DNA of 64,000 bases, from NCBI RefSeq assembly GCF_034263275.1, contig NZ_CP139559.1, positions 6,076,001 to 6,140,000 of the forward strand. The letters run 5' to 3'. Numbering within the stretch: position 1 is the first letter of the stretch; each line of letters begins with the position of its first letter. Shown in pieces: positions 32,713 to 40,487 of the stretch. Source of the stretch: Mucilaginibacter sp. cycad4 (GTDB taxonomy: Bacteria; Bacteroidota; Bacteroidia; Sphingobacteriales; Sphingobacteriaceae). The translations under genes and the position numbers were made by a program. The notes below the pieces were generated by a model. It was not told where the DNA came from. It made no database searches and saw only the letters and a list, made by a program, of their open reading frames with translations.

Positions 32713-33015
32713 GATCAGAAGCAAGAAGTCAAGACCTAAGAGCCAAGAAAAAGAAGCAGAATTTCAAGAGCCAGCAAAAAGAAGCGATGTCAGGAGTCAA
32801 GAAACAAGACTTGTTTTAGGTTGACATCCAGAAAAGCCCCAATTGATTATACAATTAGGGCTTTTCTATTTTCAAAACTTTCTTTCTGTCTTGCCTCTTG
32901 AATCTTGCTGTCTTGATTTCTTGTTGTCTCTAACTTCATGATCCTTTCATTTATCCCGCCGAAACTTAATGTAATGTTCATGTTACACGGGTAGGTTTGA
33001 TTAAAATCATAGATC
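32713..33015. repeat. Intergenic purine/pyrimidine repeat region
   Basis: Positions 32713-32815 are purine-rich (AAGAAGTCAAGAC-like units) and 32878-32930 pyrimidine-rich (GTCTTGATTTCTTGTTGTC), forming a loose inverted repeat around a terminator hairpin. The same unit type occurs near 43190-43270 and 43670-43700. No gene seen. Confidence 0.6.
32832..32865 (+). terminator. Terminator after the zinc peptidase gene
   Basis: Stem AAAAGCCCCAATTG (32832-32845) / CAATTAGGGCTTTT (32852-32865), one mismatch, followed by CTATTTT. Symmetric enough to work on both strands. Confidence 0.75.
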
Positions 33016-33954
33016 ATGAAAAAGATAGCAAGTGTAATTATGGTGCTTTTGATAGTATCAATAGCATCCATTAAAACCTATGCACAAATCAGTATAGGTA
33101 TTTCTGTAAATATAGCACCGCCGGTATTGCCAACTTATACCCAGCCGCCCTGCCCTGTTGACGGGTATTTGTGGACACCTGGTTATTGGGCTTATGACCA
33201 GGATGGCGGATATTACTGGGTTCCGGGAGTGTGGGTGAGCCCGCCATCGCCAGGTTATTTATGGACGCCTGGTTACTGGGGTTATAACGGCACCGTATAC
33301 GTTTACCATGAAGGTTATTGGGGCCGCCATATCGGGTTTTACGGAGGGGTTAATTATGGTTATGGTTACACAGGCAGTGGTTACGTTGGCGGCCGCTGGG
33401 CAGGTAATTCATTTCAGTACAACACCGCTGTTGTGAATGTTAATAAAACGGTTGTTCATAATACCTATATCAATAAAACAGTTATTAATAACGTTACCGT
33501 TAATAACAATAGCTTTAACGGGCCGGGAGGCGTAACTGCAAAACCGGGACCGCAGGAGCGCGCCGCCGAAAAGGAAAAACACGTACAACCAACCTCAGAT
33601 CAAATTACCCACCGGCAGGTTGCGGGGAAAGACAAAAGTCAGTTTGCAAGAAATAATAACGGACACCCTGCCACTGCTGCCATGAACAAGGTTAACGGAA
33701 GCCGCTTTAGGCCGGAAGGAAACCGGTCGCAAGCACCAGTAAGAGCAAATGCAGCGGCTAACTCGGCTCATAACGGTAATGCTGCACCATCTGCCGACAA
33801 TTCCGCTAACAGCCATTCTCCAGCCAGGAGGACAAATGTCGCAGCTGTAAATAATGGCGCTGCAAGGCCCGCTGCGCAGCATAGCAATAGAGCTCCACGC
33901 AGGCAAGCCCCGGCCCCACGCGAAGAAAAACTGCACGGAGAAAGGCAACGATAA
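33016..33954 (+). CDS. YXWGXW repeat secreted protein
   Basis: A 312-residue exported protein. After a signal peptide (cut after TYAQ) come several YxWxPGYW-type repeats between about residues 48 and 105 (GYLWTPGYW twice, YYWVPGVW, YHEGYWG), then a Gly/Tyr-rich stretch and Asn-rich beta-like repeats (VVNVNKTVVHNTYINKTV in part). The C-terminal third is low-complexity, rich in Asn, Ala, His and Arg, and very basic. The family is extracytoplasmic with unknown function; a surface or envelope structural role is a guess. ATG at 33016; a terminator follows at 34008. Confidence 0.88.
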   Translation: MKKIASVIMVLLIVSIASIKTYAQISIGISVNIAPPVLPTYTQPPCPVDGYLWTPGYWAYDQDGGYYWVPGVWVSPPSPGYLWTPGYWGYNGTVYVYHEGYWGRHIGFYGGVNYGYGYTGSGYVGGRWAGNSFQYNTAVVNVNKTVVHNTYINKTVINNVTVNNNSFNGPGGVTAKPGPQERAAEKEKHVQPTSDQITHRQVAGKDKSQFARNNNGHPATAAMNKVNGSRFRPEGNRSQAPVRANAAANSAHNGNAAPSADNSANSHSPARRTNVAAVNNGAARPAAQHSNRAPRRQAPAPREEKLHGERQR

Positions 33955-33967
33955 GTTGCCCCCTAAC

Positions 33968-33981
33968 CCCCCTAAAGGGGG
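33968..33981. repeat. C/G palindromic core repeat
   Basis: CCCCCTAAAGGGGG directly after the YXWGXW gene stop, identical in core to 1306-1319. Confidence 0.8.
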
Positions 33982-34007
33982 AACTATGGCGAATAATTTA
34001 AAAGCAA

Positions 34008-34040
34008 AAAGCCGGATAATTTTATCCGGCTTTCTTTTTA
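34008..34040 (+). terminator. Terminator after the YXWGXW protein gene
   Basis: Perfect 12-bp stem AAAGCCGGATAA (34008-34019) / TTATCCGGCTTT (34022-34033) with a two-base loop, then CTTTTTATTT. Confidence 0.85.
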
Positions 34041-34069
34041 TTTAGTATAAAAATCTTGCAATTCAAACT

Positions 34070-34083
34070 CCCCCTTCAGGGGG
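34070..34083. repeat. C/G palindromic core repeat
   Basis: CCCCCTTCAGGGGG, 11 bp after the apaG stop in the convergent gap; together with 33968-33981 it brackets the terminator. Confidence 0.75.
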
Positions 34084-34094
34084 CCGGGGGGCGA

Positions 34095-34481
34095 CTAATT
34101 CAATCTGTACGGCGCTATTAAATAAAACTCCGGGATCTGCACATTAAAATTGGCGTTATCAAGCAGGCGTAACATGTGGTATTCGCCTTTCATGTTGCCC
34201 ATATCTGTTTTGAGGTTACAGCCCGATACGTACTCATGGGTATGACCTGGTTCAATAACAGGTTGCTGACCTACCACACCTTCGCCTTCCACTTCGCGCT
34301 TTGCTCCGTTTGAGTCAAATATATACCAGTGACGGCTCATCAACCTGATGGCGTAGTTGGTCATATTTTCGATGCTTACCTTGTAGGCGAACATAAAATG
34401 ATCATTTGCCGGGTTTGAATACTCCGGCTGATATATGGTTTCTATGGAAACCTTAACACCCTCAGTTATAGTGGTAACCAT
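34095..34481 (-). CDS. apaG: ApaG domain protein
   Basis: A 128-residue protein with the ApaG fibronectin-like beta fold: the block VSIENMTNYAIRLMSRHWYI and the Gly-rich EVEGEGVVGQQPVIEPG are characteristic (second part quoted short). Start set at ATG 34481 (MVTTITEGVKV), matching family length; an upstream ATG at 34523 would add 14 unlike residues. ApaG is linked to cobalt/magnesium resistance phenotypes in enterobacteria, and the domain occurs in eukaryotic F-box proteins; its biochemical role here is unknown. It lies 45 bp downstream of dusB, same strand. Confidence 0.94.
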   Translation of the reverse strand: MVTTITEGVKVSIETIYQPEYSNPANDHFMFAYKVSIENMTNYAIRLMSRHWYIFDSNGAKREVEGEGVVGQQPVIEPGHTHEYVSGCNLKTDMGNMKGEYHMLRLLDNANFNVQIPEFYLIAPYRLN

Positions 34482-34526
34482 GTGACAAGTATCGTTTATT
34501 TCAAATATATGGAAAGGGAGCAAATA

Positions 34527-35519
34527 TTAAGCCATTTCAATGGCATATTTTTCTTCGATCTCGGCCAGGATCTGGTTAACTGATTCAAGATCAGCGGCGG
34601 TAACCAGGCGCATCCTGAACTCCTTGAAATGATCGATACCCTTAAAATAGTTAGAATAATGCCTGCGCATCTCAAAAATGCCCGTTTTTGGCCCTTTCCA
34701 CTCTATTGATTTGTGCAAGTGGGCGCTGCAGGCTGCTATTCGCTCAGTAATTGTTGGCTTATCAAGATATTCGCCGGTTTTAAAATAATGCTTTATTTCG
34801 CGGAAAATCCATGGATAACCAATCGCCGCCCGACCGATCATCATGCCGTCAACCTCGTATTCCATGCGCCACGCGGCTGCCTTTTCGGGCGAATCGATGT
34901 CGCCATTGCCGAAAATGGGGATTTTTATCCGCGGGTTTTTTTTGATATCCCTGATCAATGCCCAATCGGCCTCGCCTTTGTACATCTGTGAGCGGGTACG
35001 GCCGTGTATGGTAAGTGCCTTAATCCCTACATCCTGCAGGCGCTCGGCAACTTCATAAACGTTTTTGGTGTTATCGTCCCAGCCTAAACGGGTTTTTACG
35101 GTTACGGGTAAGTGCGTGGCCTCAACAACGGCCTTGGTCATGGCAACCATTTTATCAATATCCTGTAAAAGGCTTGCACCGGCACCGCGGCAGGCCACCT
35201 GCTTTACCGGGCATCCATAGTTAATATCCATCAGATCGGGATTGGCCAGCGTAGCTATCTCGGTAGCTTCGCGCATGTGGTCAATATCACTGCCGAAGAT
35301 CTGGATGCCGATAGGCCGCTCGTATTCAAAAATATCCAGCTTTTGCCTGCTTTTTGCCGCATCGCGGATCAGGCCTTCGCTTGAAATAAACTCTGTATAC
35401 ATCATATCCGCGCCGTTTTGCTTGCACACATAACGGAAGGGCGGATCACTCACATCCTCCATCGGCGCCAGCAACAGCGGGAACTCTCCTAAATCAATAT
35501 TTCCTATTTGTACAGACAT
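34527..35519 (-). CDS. dusB: tRNA-dihydrouridine synthase
   Basis: A 330-residue FMN enzyme that reduces uridines in the tRNA D-loop. Visible family motifs: LAPMEDVSDPPFRYVCK at the start of the TIM barrel, DINYGCPVKQVACRGAGASLL with the catalytic Cys, VKTRLGWDD, LTIHGRTRSQMYKG and IFGNGDIDSPE, followed by a helical C-terminal domain. Length and motifs fit DusB. It has a good -7 promoter box 17 bp upstream of the ATG at 35519, and is divergent from the CPBP-cdsA operon. Possibly co-transcribed with apaG. Confidence 0.95.
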   Translation of the reverse strand: MSVQIGNIDLGEFPLLLAPMEDVSDPPFRYVCKQNGADMMYTEFISSEGLIRDAAKSRQKLDIFEYERPIGIQIFGSDIDHMREATEIATLANPDLMDINYGCPVKQVACRGAGASLLQDIDKMVAMTKAVVEATHLPVTVKTRLGWDDNTKNVYEVAERLQDVGIKALTIHGRTRSQMYKGEADWALIRDIKKNPRIKIPIFGNGDIDSPEKAAAWRMEYEVDGMMIGRAAIGYPWIFREIKHYFKTGEYLDKPTITERIAACSAHLHKSIEWKGPKTGIFEMRRHYSNYFKGIDHFKEFRMRLVTAADLESVNQILAEIEEKYAIEMA

Positions 35520-35535
35520 CCTTATCTTTAGCCTG

Positions 35536-35543
35536 CAAAAATA
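35536..35543 (-). promoter_or_regulatory. -7 promoter box of dusB
   Basis: On the minus strand TATTTTTG matches TAnnTTTG exactly, within the 39-bp divergent gap between dusB and the CPBP gene. Confidence 0.6.
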
Positions 35544-35558
35544 CGAATTTTACATCGA

Positions 35559-36503
35559 ATGATAAAAGACCCATATCAAGCGCATCAGCCACAGAGAAGT
35601 CAAATAACACCGTTTTTACAGTTTATAATACTAATTGCGCTAACCATTGGGATGCTGATTGTGTGCAGTTTAATAGCTGCGGGTATTATCTGGGCAATAT
35701 TCGGCATGAAAACCCTTGGCGACACTTTCGGTTTTAATACACAAAACCCACATTTGGGACCGGCGTTATGGACGCTGCAGATCGTTAGTACTACGTTACC
35801 TTTATTTATAGCCCCCTTAATTTTTGCCCGCTTTATTGTAAGGGAACCTGCAGACTATCTGAAAGCTACCTTTAAATTTCCGCCGGTATTATTGGTGCTG
35901 ATCTTATCGATCATGATCTGCTCATCGCCGGTTATGGAAGTGCTGGTAAATGTTAATCAAAAATTGGCATTACCGGCATCTTTAAAAAGCCTTGAAGATG
36001 CTTTGCGTACTATGGAAGCCCAGGCACAAAAAGCAACCGAAGCCATGCTGCAGATGAAAACTGTGTGGGATATGCTTTTCGCGGTTTTAGTTGTTGGTTT
36101 ATTAACAGCAATTGCCGAAGAGTTTTTATTCAGGGGAGCGCTGCAAACTATTATGATCAGGCTTACAAAAAATCCTCATGCTGCCATCTGGATCACTGCC
36201 ATTCTGTTTAGCGCATTCCACATGGAATTTTTTACCTTTTTGCCGCGTGTGGCCCTGGGTGTGTTTTTTGGATATTTTGTAATGTGGAGCGGCAGCATCT
36301 GGACAAGCGTTTGGGCTCATTTTTTAAATAATGCCACCCAGGTGGTGATCCTGTACCTGTATCAACAGAAAAGAATAACCCTTGACCCTAACGATCAGCA
36401 CGTATTTAATTACCAGAGCTATGCATTAAGCGTGATAATTATTTTAATTTTGCTTTTTATGTACAGAAATACTGCTAAAGGAAAAAGTCCGCTGCTTAGT
36501 TAA
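35559..36503 (+). CDS. CPBP family intramembrane glutamic endopeptidase (CAAX protease-like)
   Basis: A 314-residue membrane protein with about eight helices. The ABI/CPBP catalytic motifs are present: AEEFLFRGAL (EExxxR), FSAFHMEF (FxxxH) and AHFLNNATQV (HxxxN/D). These proteases process membrane proteins or maturation peptides; a target is not evident. It is first of a tight four-gene operon: its TAA is directly followed by the ATG of the DUF2007 gene, then cdsA and psd. The start ATG at 35559 lies 39 bp from divergent dusB. Confidence 0.92.
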   Translation: MIKDPYQAHQPQRSQITPFLQFIILIALTIGMLIVCSLIAAGIIWAIFGMKTLGDTFGFNTQNPHLGPALWTLQIVSTTLPLFIAPLIFARFIVREPADYLKATFKFPPVLLVLILSIMICSSPVMEVLVNVNQKLALPASLKSLEDALRTMEAQAQKATEAMLQMKTVWDMLFAVLVVGLLTAIAEEFLFRGALQTIMIRLTKNPHAAIWITAILFSAFHMEFFTFLPRVALGVFFGYFVMWSGSIWTSVWAHFLNNATQVVILYLYQQKRITLDPNDQHVFNYQSYALSVIIILILLFMYRNTAKGKSPLLS

Positions 36504-36716
36504 ATGGAAAAAAACTGGGTCAAAATTTTTACTTCAACTAATTTTTACCAATCAGAAATTGTTAAGCAGATGCTTACCGGGAATCATATTGATACCGTTT
36601 TGCTTAATAAACAGGATTCATCGCACCGCAATTTTGGCGAAATAGAGGTTTATATTCACCAGGAGGATTTTAGCAAGGCTATCGAGATCATGATCCTCAA
36701 TCAAATTAATATATGA
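36504..36716 (+). CDS. DUF2007 domain small protein
   Basis: A 70-residue cytoplasmic protein with the ferredoxin-like DUF2007 fold: WVKIFTSTNFYQSEIVKQML, then an EVYIHQEDFSKAIEIM block (first quoted in full at 20 residues). DUF2007 is described as a putative signal-transducing or regulatory domain without proven function. Its ATG immediately follows the protease stop and its last codons overlap cdsA by 4 bp (ATGA), so translation is coupled on both sides. Confidence 0.88.
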   Translation: MEKNWVKIFTSTNFYQSEIVKQMLTGNHIDTVLLNKQDSSHRNFGEIEVYIHQEDFSKAIEIMILNQINI

Positions 36717-37519
36717 AACAACGCGCCATAACTGGCTTATTTTTTATCATCGTAATGATTGGGTCTAATTTGTTAGGCCCTTATGTATTTAGTGTTTTTT
36801 ACTTGTTGCTGAGCCTGTTTTGCCTGCTGGAGTTTTACAAACTGGTTAAACAAGGCGGCATGCAGCCCGAACGTTTTACAGGCGCCCTTGCCGGGGCAAT
36901 CCTGTTTTTCTTTTTCGCCGCCAATTGCTATTTCCCGGCATATAAATATATTATACTGCTGCCCATACTATTTAGCTTCATCCCGATAGGCGAGCTATAT
37001 AAAAAATCTACCGCGCCATTCACTAATATCGGTTTCACTTATTTAGGCTTATTGATGGCCGTTGTGCCGTTCATATTTTTCCATGCCATGGCTTTTACCC
37101 GCGGCGACGGGGTATTTAACTTTCATGTACCGCTTGGCTTTTTGATTATGCTGTGGAGCAATGATACCGGGGCTTACCTGGTGGGGAGCAAGTTTGGCCG
37201 TAATAAGTTGTTTGAAAGGCATTCGCCTAAAAAATCATGGGAAGGCTTTATCGGTGGTATCCTCATCTGCGCGTTTGCGGCATATATTTTGAGCCGTTTT
37301 TATACAGAGTACAACTGTTTCGACTGGATCATCATGTCGCTTATCATCTCAAACTTTGGCACCATGGGCGATCTGGTTGAATCCATGTTCAAGCGCAGCC
37401 TAAACGTAAAAGACTCTGGGGGCATATTACCGGGCCATGGTGGCCTGCTCGACAGGTTTGACGGCCTGCTGATGGCCGCGCCAATTGTATATGCATACCT
37501 GTACTTAATTTCAAATTAG
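36713..37519 (+). CDS. cdsA: Phosphatidate cytidylyltransferase
   Basis: A 268-residue membrane enzyme with about seven helices making CDP-diacylglycerol from phosphatidate and CTP. The family signature near the C-terminus is complete: SMFKRSLNVKDSGGILPGHG followed by GLLDRFDG, together with the upstream WSNDTGAYLVG block. The ATG overlaps the DUF2007 stop. CDP-diacylglycerol is the precursor for the phosphatidylserine decarboxylated by the product of the next gene, 27 bp downstream, so two phospholipid steps are encoded together. Confidence 0.96.
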   Translation: MKQRAITGLFFIIVMIGSNLLGPYVFSVFYLLLSLFCLLEFYKLVKQGGMQPERFTGALAGAILFFFFAANCYFPAYKYIILLPILFSFIPIGELYKKSTAPFTNIGFTYLGLLMAVVPFIFFHAMAFTRGDGVFNFHVPLGFLIMLWSNDTGAYLVGSKFGRNKLFERHSPKKSWEGFIGGILICAFAAYILSRFYTEYNCFDWIIMSLIISNFGTMGDLVESMFKRSLNVKDSGGILPGHGGLLDRFDGLLMAAPIVYAYLYLISN

Positions 37520-37546
37520 TAGTTTTGTATTAAAACCTATAAATAA

Positions 37547-38476
37547 ATGACCATACATAAAGAAGGCTATACCTCACTCGCTATTACTATCCTGTTCATT
37601 TTTGTATTAAATGCGCTGATCCAGTTTTACATGCCTACAGCACATACATTAAAATGGATAGTTTACATTTTTTCGGGTGCTTTATTTTTGATCATCCTGC
37701 AGTTTTTCCGCAGTCCGTTCTTTGATATTGAAACCGCCGAAAATACTATCCTTTGCCCTGCGGATGGCAAGGTTGTAGTAATAGAAGAAACTGAAGAAAC
37801 CGAATTTTTGAAAGATAAACGCATTCAGCTATCTGTTTTCATGTCGCCGGTTAATGTGCATGTTAACCGCAATCCTATTGCAGGCGTGGTAAGCTATTTT
37901 AAATACCACAAAGGTAAATACCTGGTGGCCTGGCACCCGAAATCATCAACCGAAAACGAACGTACAACCATAGCTATCGAAAACAGTAAAGGTGTAACCG
38001 TGTTGTTCAGGCAGATAGCCGGTGCGCTGGCCCGCCGTATAGTTTGGTATGTAAAACAAGGTGATATTGTTGATCAGGGCCAGCAGTTTGGCTTTATTAA
38101 GTTTGGCTCGAGAGTGGATGTTTTTCTGCCGCTGGGCACTAAGATCCTGGTGAACATCGGTGATGTAGTAAAAGGTGGTCGTACCATTTTAGCCGAGCTG
38201 GTTGATGCTGAGCCTTTAAAAGAAGCTGCAAAACCTGATGTAATTGTTGTTCCTGAGCCGCCTGCGGCACCGGTAGATCCTGCTGTTTTGGTAGAAGAAA
38301 CACCGACTATGAATAGCATAACGCCGGCTCCTTCGCTGGTGGTTGATCATCCCGAAGCCGCAGAAGGCCCAGCTACGGAAGAAGACACTACAGAAAAGGC
38401 CACTAAGAAAAGGTCATCTGCACCAAGACGAAAAAAAGCTGGCGATGATGCGGCTAAAGAAGCGGACAGCGAATAA
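37547..38476 (+). CDS. psd: Phosphatidylserine decarboxylase with a long charged tail
   Basis: A 309-residue protein whose first 220 residues match the short-type (Asd-like) phosphatidylserine decarboxylase: two N-terminal membrane helices, FMSPVNVHVNRNPIAG and the self-cleavage site FGSRVD with the Gly187-Ser188 bond, Ser188 giving the pyruvoyl group. It makes phosphatidylethanolamine. Residues about 222-309 are an unusual Pro/Ala/Glu-rich, then Lys/Arg-rich extension (AAKPDVIVVPEPP..., KKRSSAPRRKKAG) that family members of about 220 residues do not need. Last gene of the CPBP-DUF2007-cdsA-psd operon; terminator at 38502. Confidence 0.92.
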   Translation: MTIHKEGYTSLAITILFIFVLNALIQFYMPTAHTLKWIVYIFSGALFLIILQFFRSPFFDIETAENTILCPADGKVVVIEETEETEFLKDKRIQLSVFMSPVNVHVNRNPIAGVVSYFKYHKGKYLVAWHPKSSTENERTTIAIENSKGVTVLFRQIAGALARRIVWYVKQGDIVDQGQQFGFIKFGSRVDVFLPLGTKILVNIGDVVKGGRTILAELVDAEPLKEAAKPDVIVVPEPPAAPVDPAVLVEETPTMNSITPAPSLVVDHPEAAEGPATEEDTTEKATKKRSSAPRRKKAGDDAAKEADSE

Positions 38477-38501
38477 TTAGCATACGTTTTATATAAGAAA
38501 G

Positions 38502-38529
38502 GCAGATGGGGAACTCATCTGCTTTTTTT
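38502..38529 (+). terminator. Terminator of the cdsA-psd operon
   Basis: Perfect 7-bp stem GCAGATG (38502-38508) / CATCTGC (38516-38522) followed by seven T. Confidence 0.9.
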
Positions 38530-38548
38530 GTGCCTGGATAGCACCCTT

Positions 38549-38893
38549 TGTCGCGGGTTTAGCGATAGCGTAACCCATGATCCTGCATTGTTGAAGCTTT
38601 CAGCTTTAAATAATCTATTTTTTCCTTAGCTCAAGTTTTGTGGGCGGGATAGCTGAGGGGTAACTTGGGCTTGCGTGTCAAGACTCGGAAAGCACAAGTC
38701 ACCAATCGCACATCTCTCCGCTGTCGCGGGTTTAGTGATAGCGTAACCCGTGACTCTGCATTGTTGAAGCTTTCAGCTTTAATAATCTATTTTTCCTTAG
38801 CTCAAGTTTTGTGGGCGGGATAGCTGAGGGGGTAACTTGGGCCTGCATGTCAAGACTCGGAAAGCACAAGTCACCAATCGCACATCTCTCCGC
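38549..38893. repeat. Tandem duplication of a 172-173 bp unit
   Basis: Copy 1 runs about 38549-38721 and copy 2 about 38722-38893, nearly identical with a few substitutions and single-base gaps. Each unit contains the small hairpin CGGGTTTA...GTAACCC, the phrase GTTGAAGCTTTCAGCTTT and the end block CACCAATCGCACATCTCTCC. The unit edges abut exactly. Confidence 0.9.
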
Positions 38894-39090
38894 TCAAGAC
38901 TTGCGCTAAGGGCTTGCGTGTCAAGACTCGGAAAGCGCTAAGAGCGAAGCTTTCAGCTTTATCTTAAGCTGAAAGCTTAAGTTATGGTTCACCACGGGTT
39001 ACAAACCCGCGGCAGTTGGTTCTGTAACTAAAAGCTTTCGTCTGAAAATCAATTAATTACTATGATGGCAGCCTAAAAACCTTCATATAG

Positions 39091-39128
39091 CAAAAGGCCT
39101 TACCGAAATTACTTCAGAAAGGCCTTTT
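39091..39128 (-). terminator. Terminator of rplS
   Basis: AAAAGGCCTT and AAAGGCCTTTT arms around 39092-39101 and 39118-39128 form a hairpin, followed on the minus strand by a T-rich stretch inside the arm and TTGC; about 35 bp past the L19 stop. Confidence 0.75.
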
Positions 39129-39160
39129 ATATTCTATATACCGCTAAGCGGCTGGATAAA

Positions 39161-39508
39161 TTAAACGCGTTTTGATTTGATACGAGCTGCTTTACCAGTA
39201 AGGGCACGCAGATAGTACAGTTTAGAACGGCGAACTTTACCAACGCTGTTAACTTCGATCTTGTCGATGTTTGGAGAGTTAACAGGGAAGATACGCTCAA
39301 CGCCAATGCCATTTGATACTTTACGCACAGTAAAAGTTTCGCTTACACCAACGCTGTTACGCTGAATAACAACACCTTGGTAAACCTGAACGCGTTCTTT
39401 ATTTCCTTCTCTGATTTTATAGTGAACACTTACAGTATCACCAGCTTTGAAGGATGGAAGCTGCTTTTTTTCTACTGATTGCTCTTCAACAAATTTTACT
39501 AAATCCAT
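39161..39508 (-). CDS. rplS: 50S ribosomal protein L19
   Basis: A 115-residue protein of normal length for bL19, with the conserved FKAGDTVSVHYKIREGNKER and RVQVYQGVVIQRNS blocks and GIGVERIFPVNSPNIDKIEV near the end. L19 sits at the 30S-50S interface. Here it is transcribed alone, not in the usual rpsP-rimM-trmD-rplS order; rpsP-rimM and trmD are elsewhere in the window. A perfect 9-bp leader hairpin lies about 20 bp upstream of the ATG at 39508 and might be used for autoregulation. Confidence 0.97.
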   Translation of the reverse strand: MDLVKFVEEQSVEKKQLPSFKAGDTVSVHYKIREGNKERVQVYQGVVIQRNSVGVSETFTVRKVSNGIGVERIFPVNSPNIDKIEVNSVGKVRRSKLYYLRALTGKAARIKSKRV

Positions 39509-39526
39509 GATTTTAAGCTCTTAATG

Positions 39527-39549
39527 CGATTTTTAGCCCGTAAAAATCG
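39527..39549 (-). promoter_or_regulatory. Leader hairpin upstream of rplS
   Basis: CGATTTTTA (39527-39535) and TAAAAATCG (39541-39549) form a perfect 9-bp stem with a 5-nt loop in the rplS leader. A TATACTTG box (one mismatch to TAnnTTTG) lies directly upstream on the minus strand, so the hairpin would be at the very 5' end of the mRNA. Confidence 0.55.
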
Positions 39550-39700
39550 GATTGCAAGTATAGGGATTATTTTCAATAAAAGAAAGCCAAATTTAAAAAT
39601 TTCCACATTTAGTATTTTTATTAACAACGCGTTGTGGTTTACGCAGACTTAGGAAGTTTTTAAAACTCCGTAAGTCATACCTGAGGATTAAGGACTGACT

Positions 39701-39946
39701 TTATTTTTCAATAATATCCGGCACCGGTTTCTTCTCCGTAAAATAAGCGATAAGCGTATATATCAGCCCGATTAAAAGCAGGTTGAATACAAAATTAATG
39801 AGCGTATCACTCACCGAGTGCGAGCGTTTATCGATATCAACAAAAGTAAAAACAGCATAAGCAAGCGCTACGGCCAATATGATCCAGCCAATAATAGACA
39901 CCGGCAGGTAGATGATCCCTTTGCGGGTAAACCAGTTTAATTTCAT
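39701..39946 (-). CDS. Small two-helix membrane protein
   Basis: An 81-residue protein with two predicted membrane helices (around residues 12-35 and 52-72) and a basic N-terminus. Start chosen at ATG 39946 (MKLNWFTRKG); a longer in-frame extension would overlap the preceding gene and is low-complexity. It begins 5 bp after the stop of another membrane protein that follows the ECF sigma factor, so the three genes are one operon. No family recognised; a part in sigma-factor control is possible by context only. Confidence 0.7.
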   Translation of the reverse strand: MKLNWFTRKGIIYLPVSIIGWIILAVALAYAVFTFVDIDKRSHSVSDTLINFVFNLLLIGLIYTLIAYFTEKKPVPDIIEK

Positions 39947-39951
39947 GATGA

Positions 39952-40443
39952 TTAGTTTTTGATGGATATGTTTTCTGTCATGGCGAAATTGATGAACGCG
40001 AACACAATGGCAAGGCTGATAAGGATCAATACAATGTTCCACAGTTTTAACCTGATACTGATATTGAGCTCTTTTACTTTGCGCCTGTCGGGATCTATTG
40101 GCCGAACCTGTACATGAATAATAGAAAGCAGGTTGATGACTATGCATACAATAGGCAGGATAAATAATACCAGCGGGCCAACATAATCAATATAAGGTAC
40201 TTTTTCCAGCTGTACCATCACGCTGAACATAGCACTAAACCAGTTTGCATTAATGTGGAAGTGATAATACATGAATACGCACAGCAAAAAGTAGCAGGGC
40301 ACTATCACCAGCCATAATCCCAGGGCTGCCGAACGCCCGGCGTTCATGATGGCCATTTTCACCATATCCTGGTGTTGGGATGGATTTACATCGGGTACTT
40401 TTAAATTTTCCATTTGCTTTAAAAATTCATCTTGATCTTTCAT
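39952..40443 (-). CDS. Four-helix membrane protein, candidate anti-sigma factor
   Basis: A 163-residue protein: a cytoplasmic N-terminal stretch of about 38 residues (DEFLKQMENLKVPDVNPSQH), then about four membrane helices. It lies 44 bp downstream of the ECF sigma gene in the same orientation. There is no zinc-binding anti-sigma motif, but the short N-terminal cytoplasmic part followed by helices and the gene order resemble membrane anti-sigma factors of Bacteroidota ECF systems. Function is inference from position. ATG at 40443. Confidence 0.7.
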   Translation of the reverse strand: MKDQDEFLKQMENLKVPDVNPSQHQDMVKMAIMNAGRSAALGLWLVIVPCYFLLCVFMYYHFHINANWFSAMFSVMVQLEKVPYIDYVGPLVLFILPIVCIVINLLSIIHVQVRPIDPDRRKVKELNISIRLKLWNIVLILISLAIVFAFINFAMTENISIKN

Positions 40444-40487
40444 GTTAATTACCCTTATAATGCATTAATTGGTTTTGGTTGCAGCGG

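Larger units (their letters stand above)
38477..39160. other. Large convergent intergenic region dominated by repeats
   Basis: No credible gene on either strand. After the psd terminator comes a 172-bp direct duplication (38549-38893), then a third, partial copy of some units near 38894-38970 (AGCTTTCAGCTTTATCTTAAGCTGAAAGCTT palindrome area) and ACGGGTTACAAACCCGCGG near 38994-39013. The L19 terminator closes the region. Confidence 0.7.

Noticed and set aside
38549..38893. Possible CRISPR array
   Set aside because: Only two long, contiguous units without short regular repeats and unique spacers, and no cas genes nearby.
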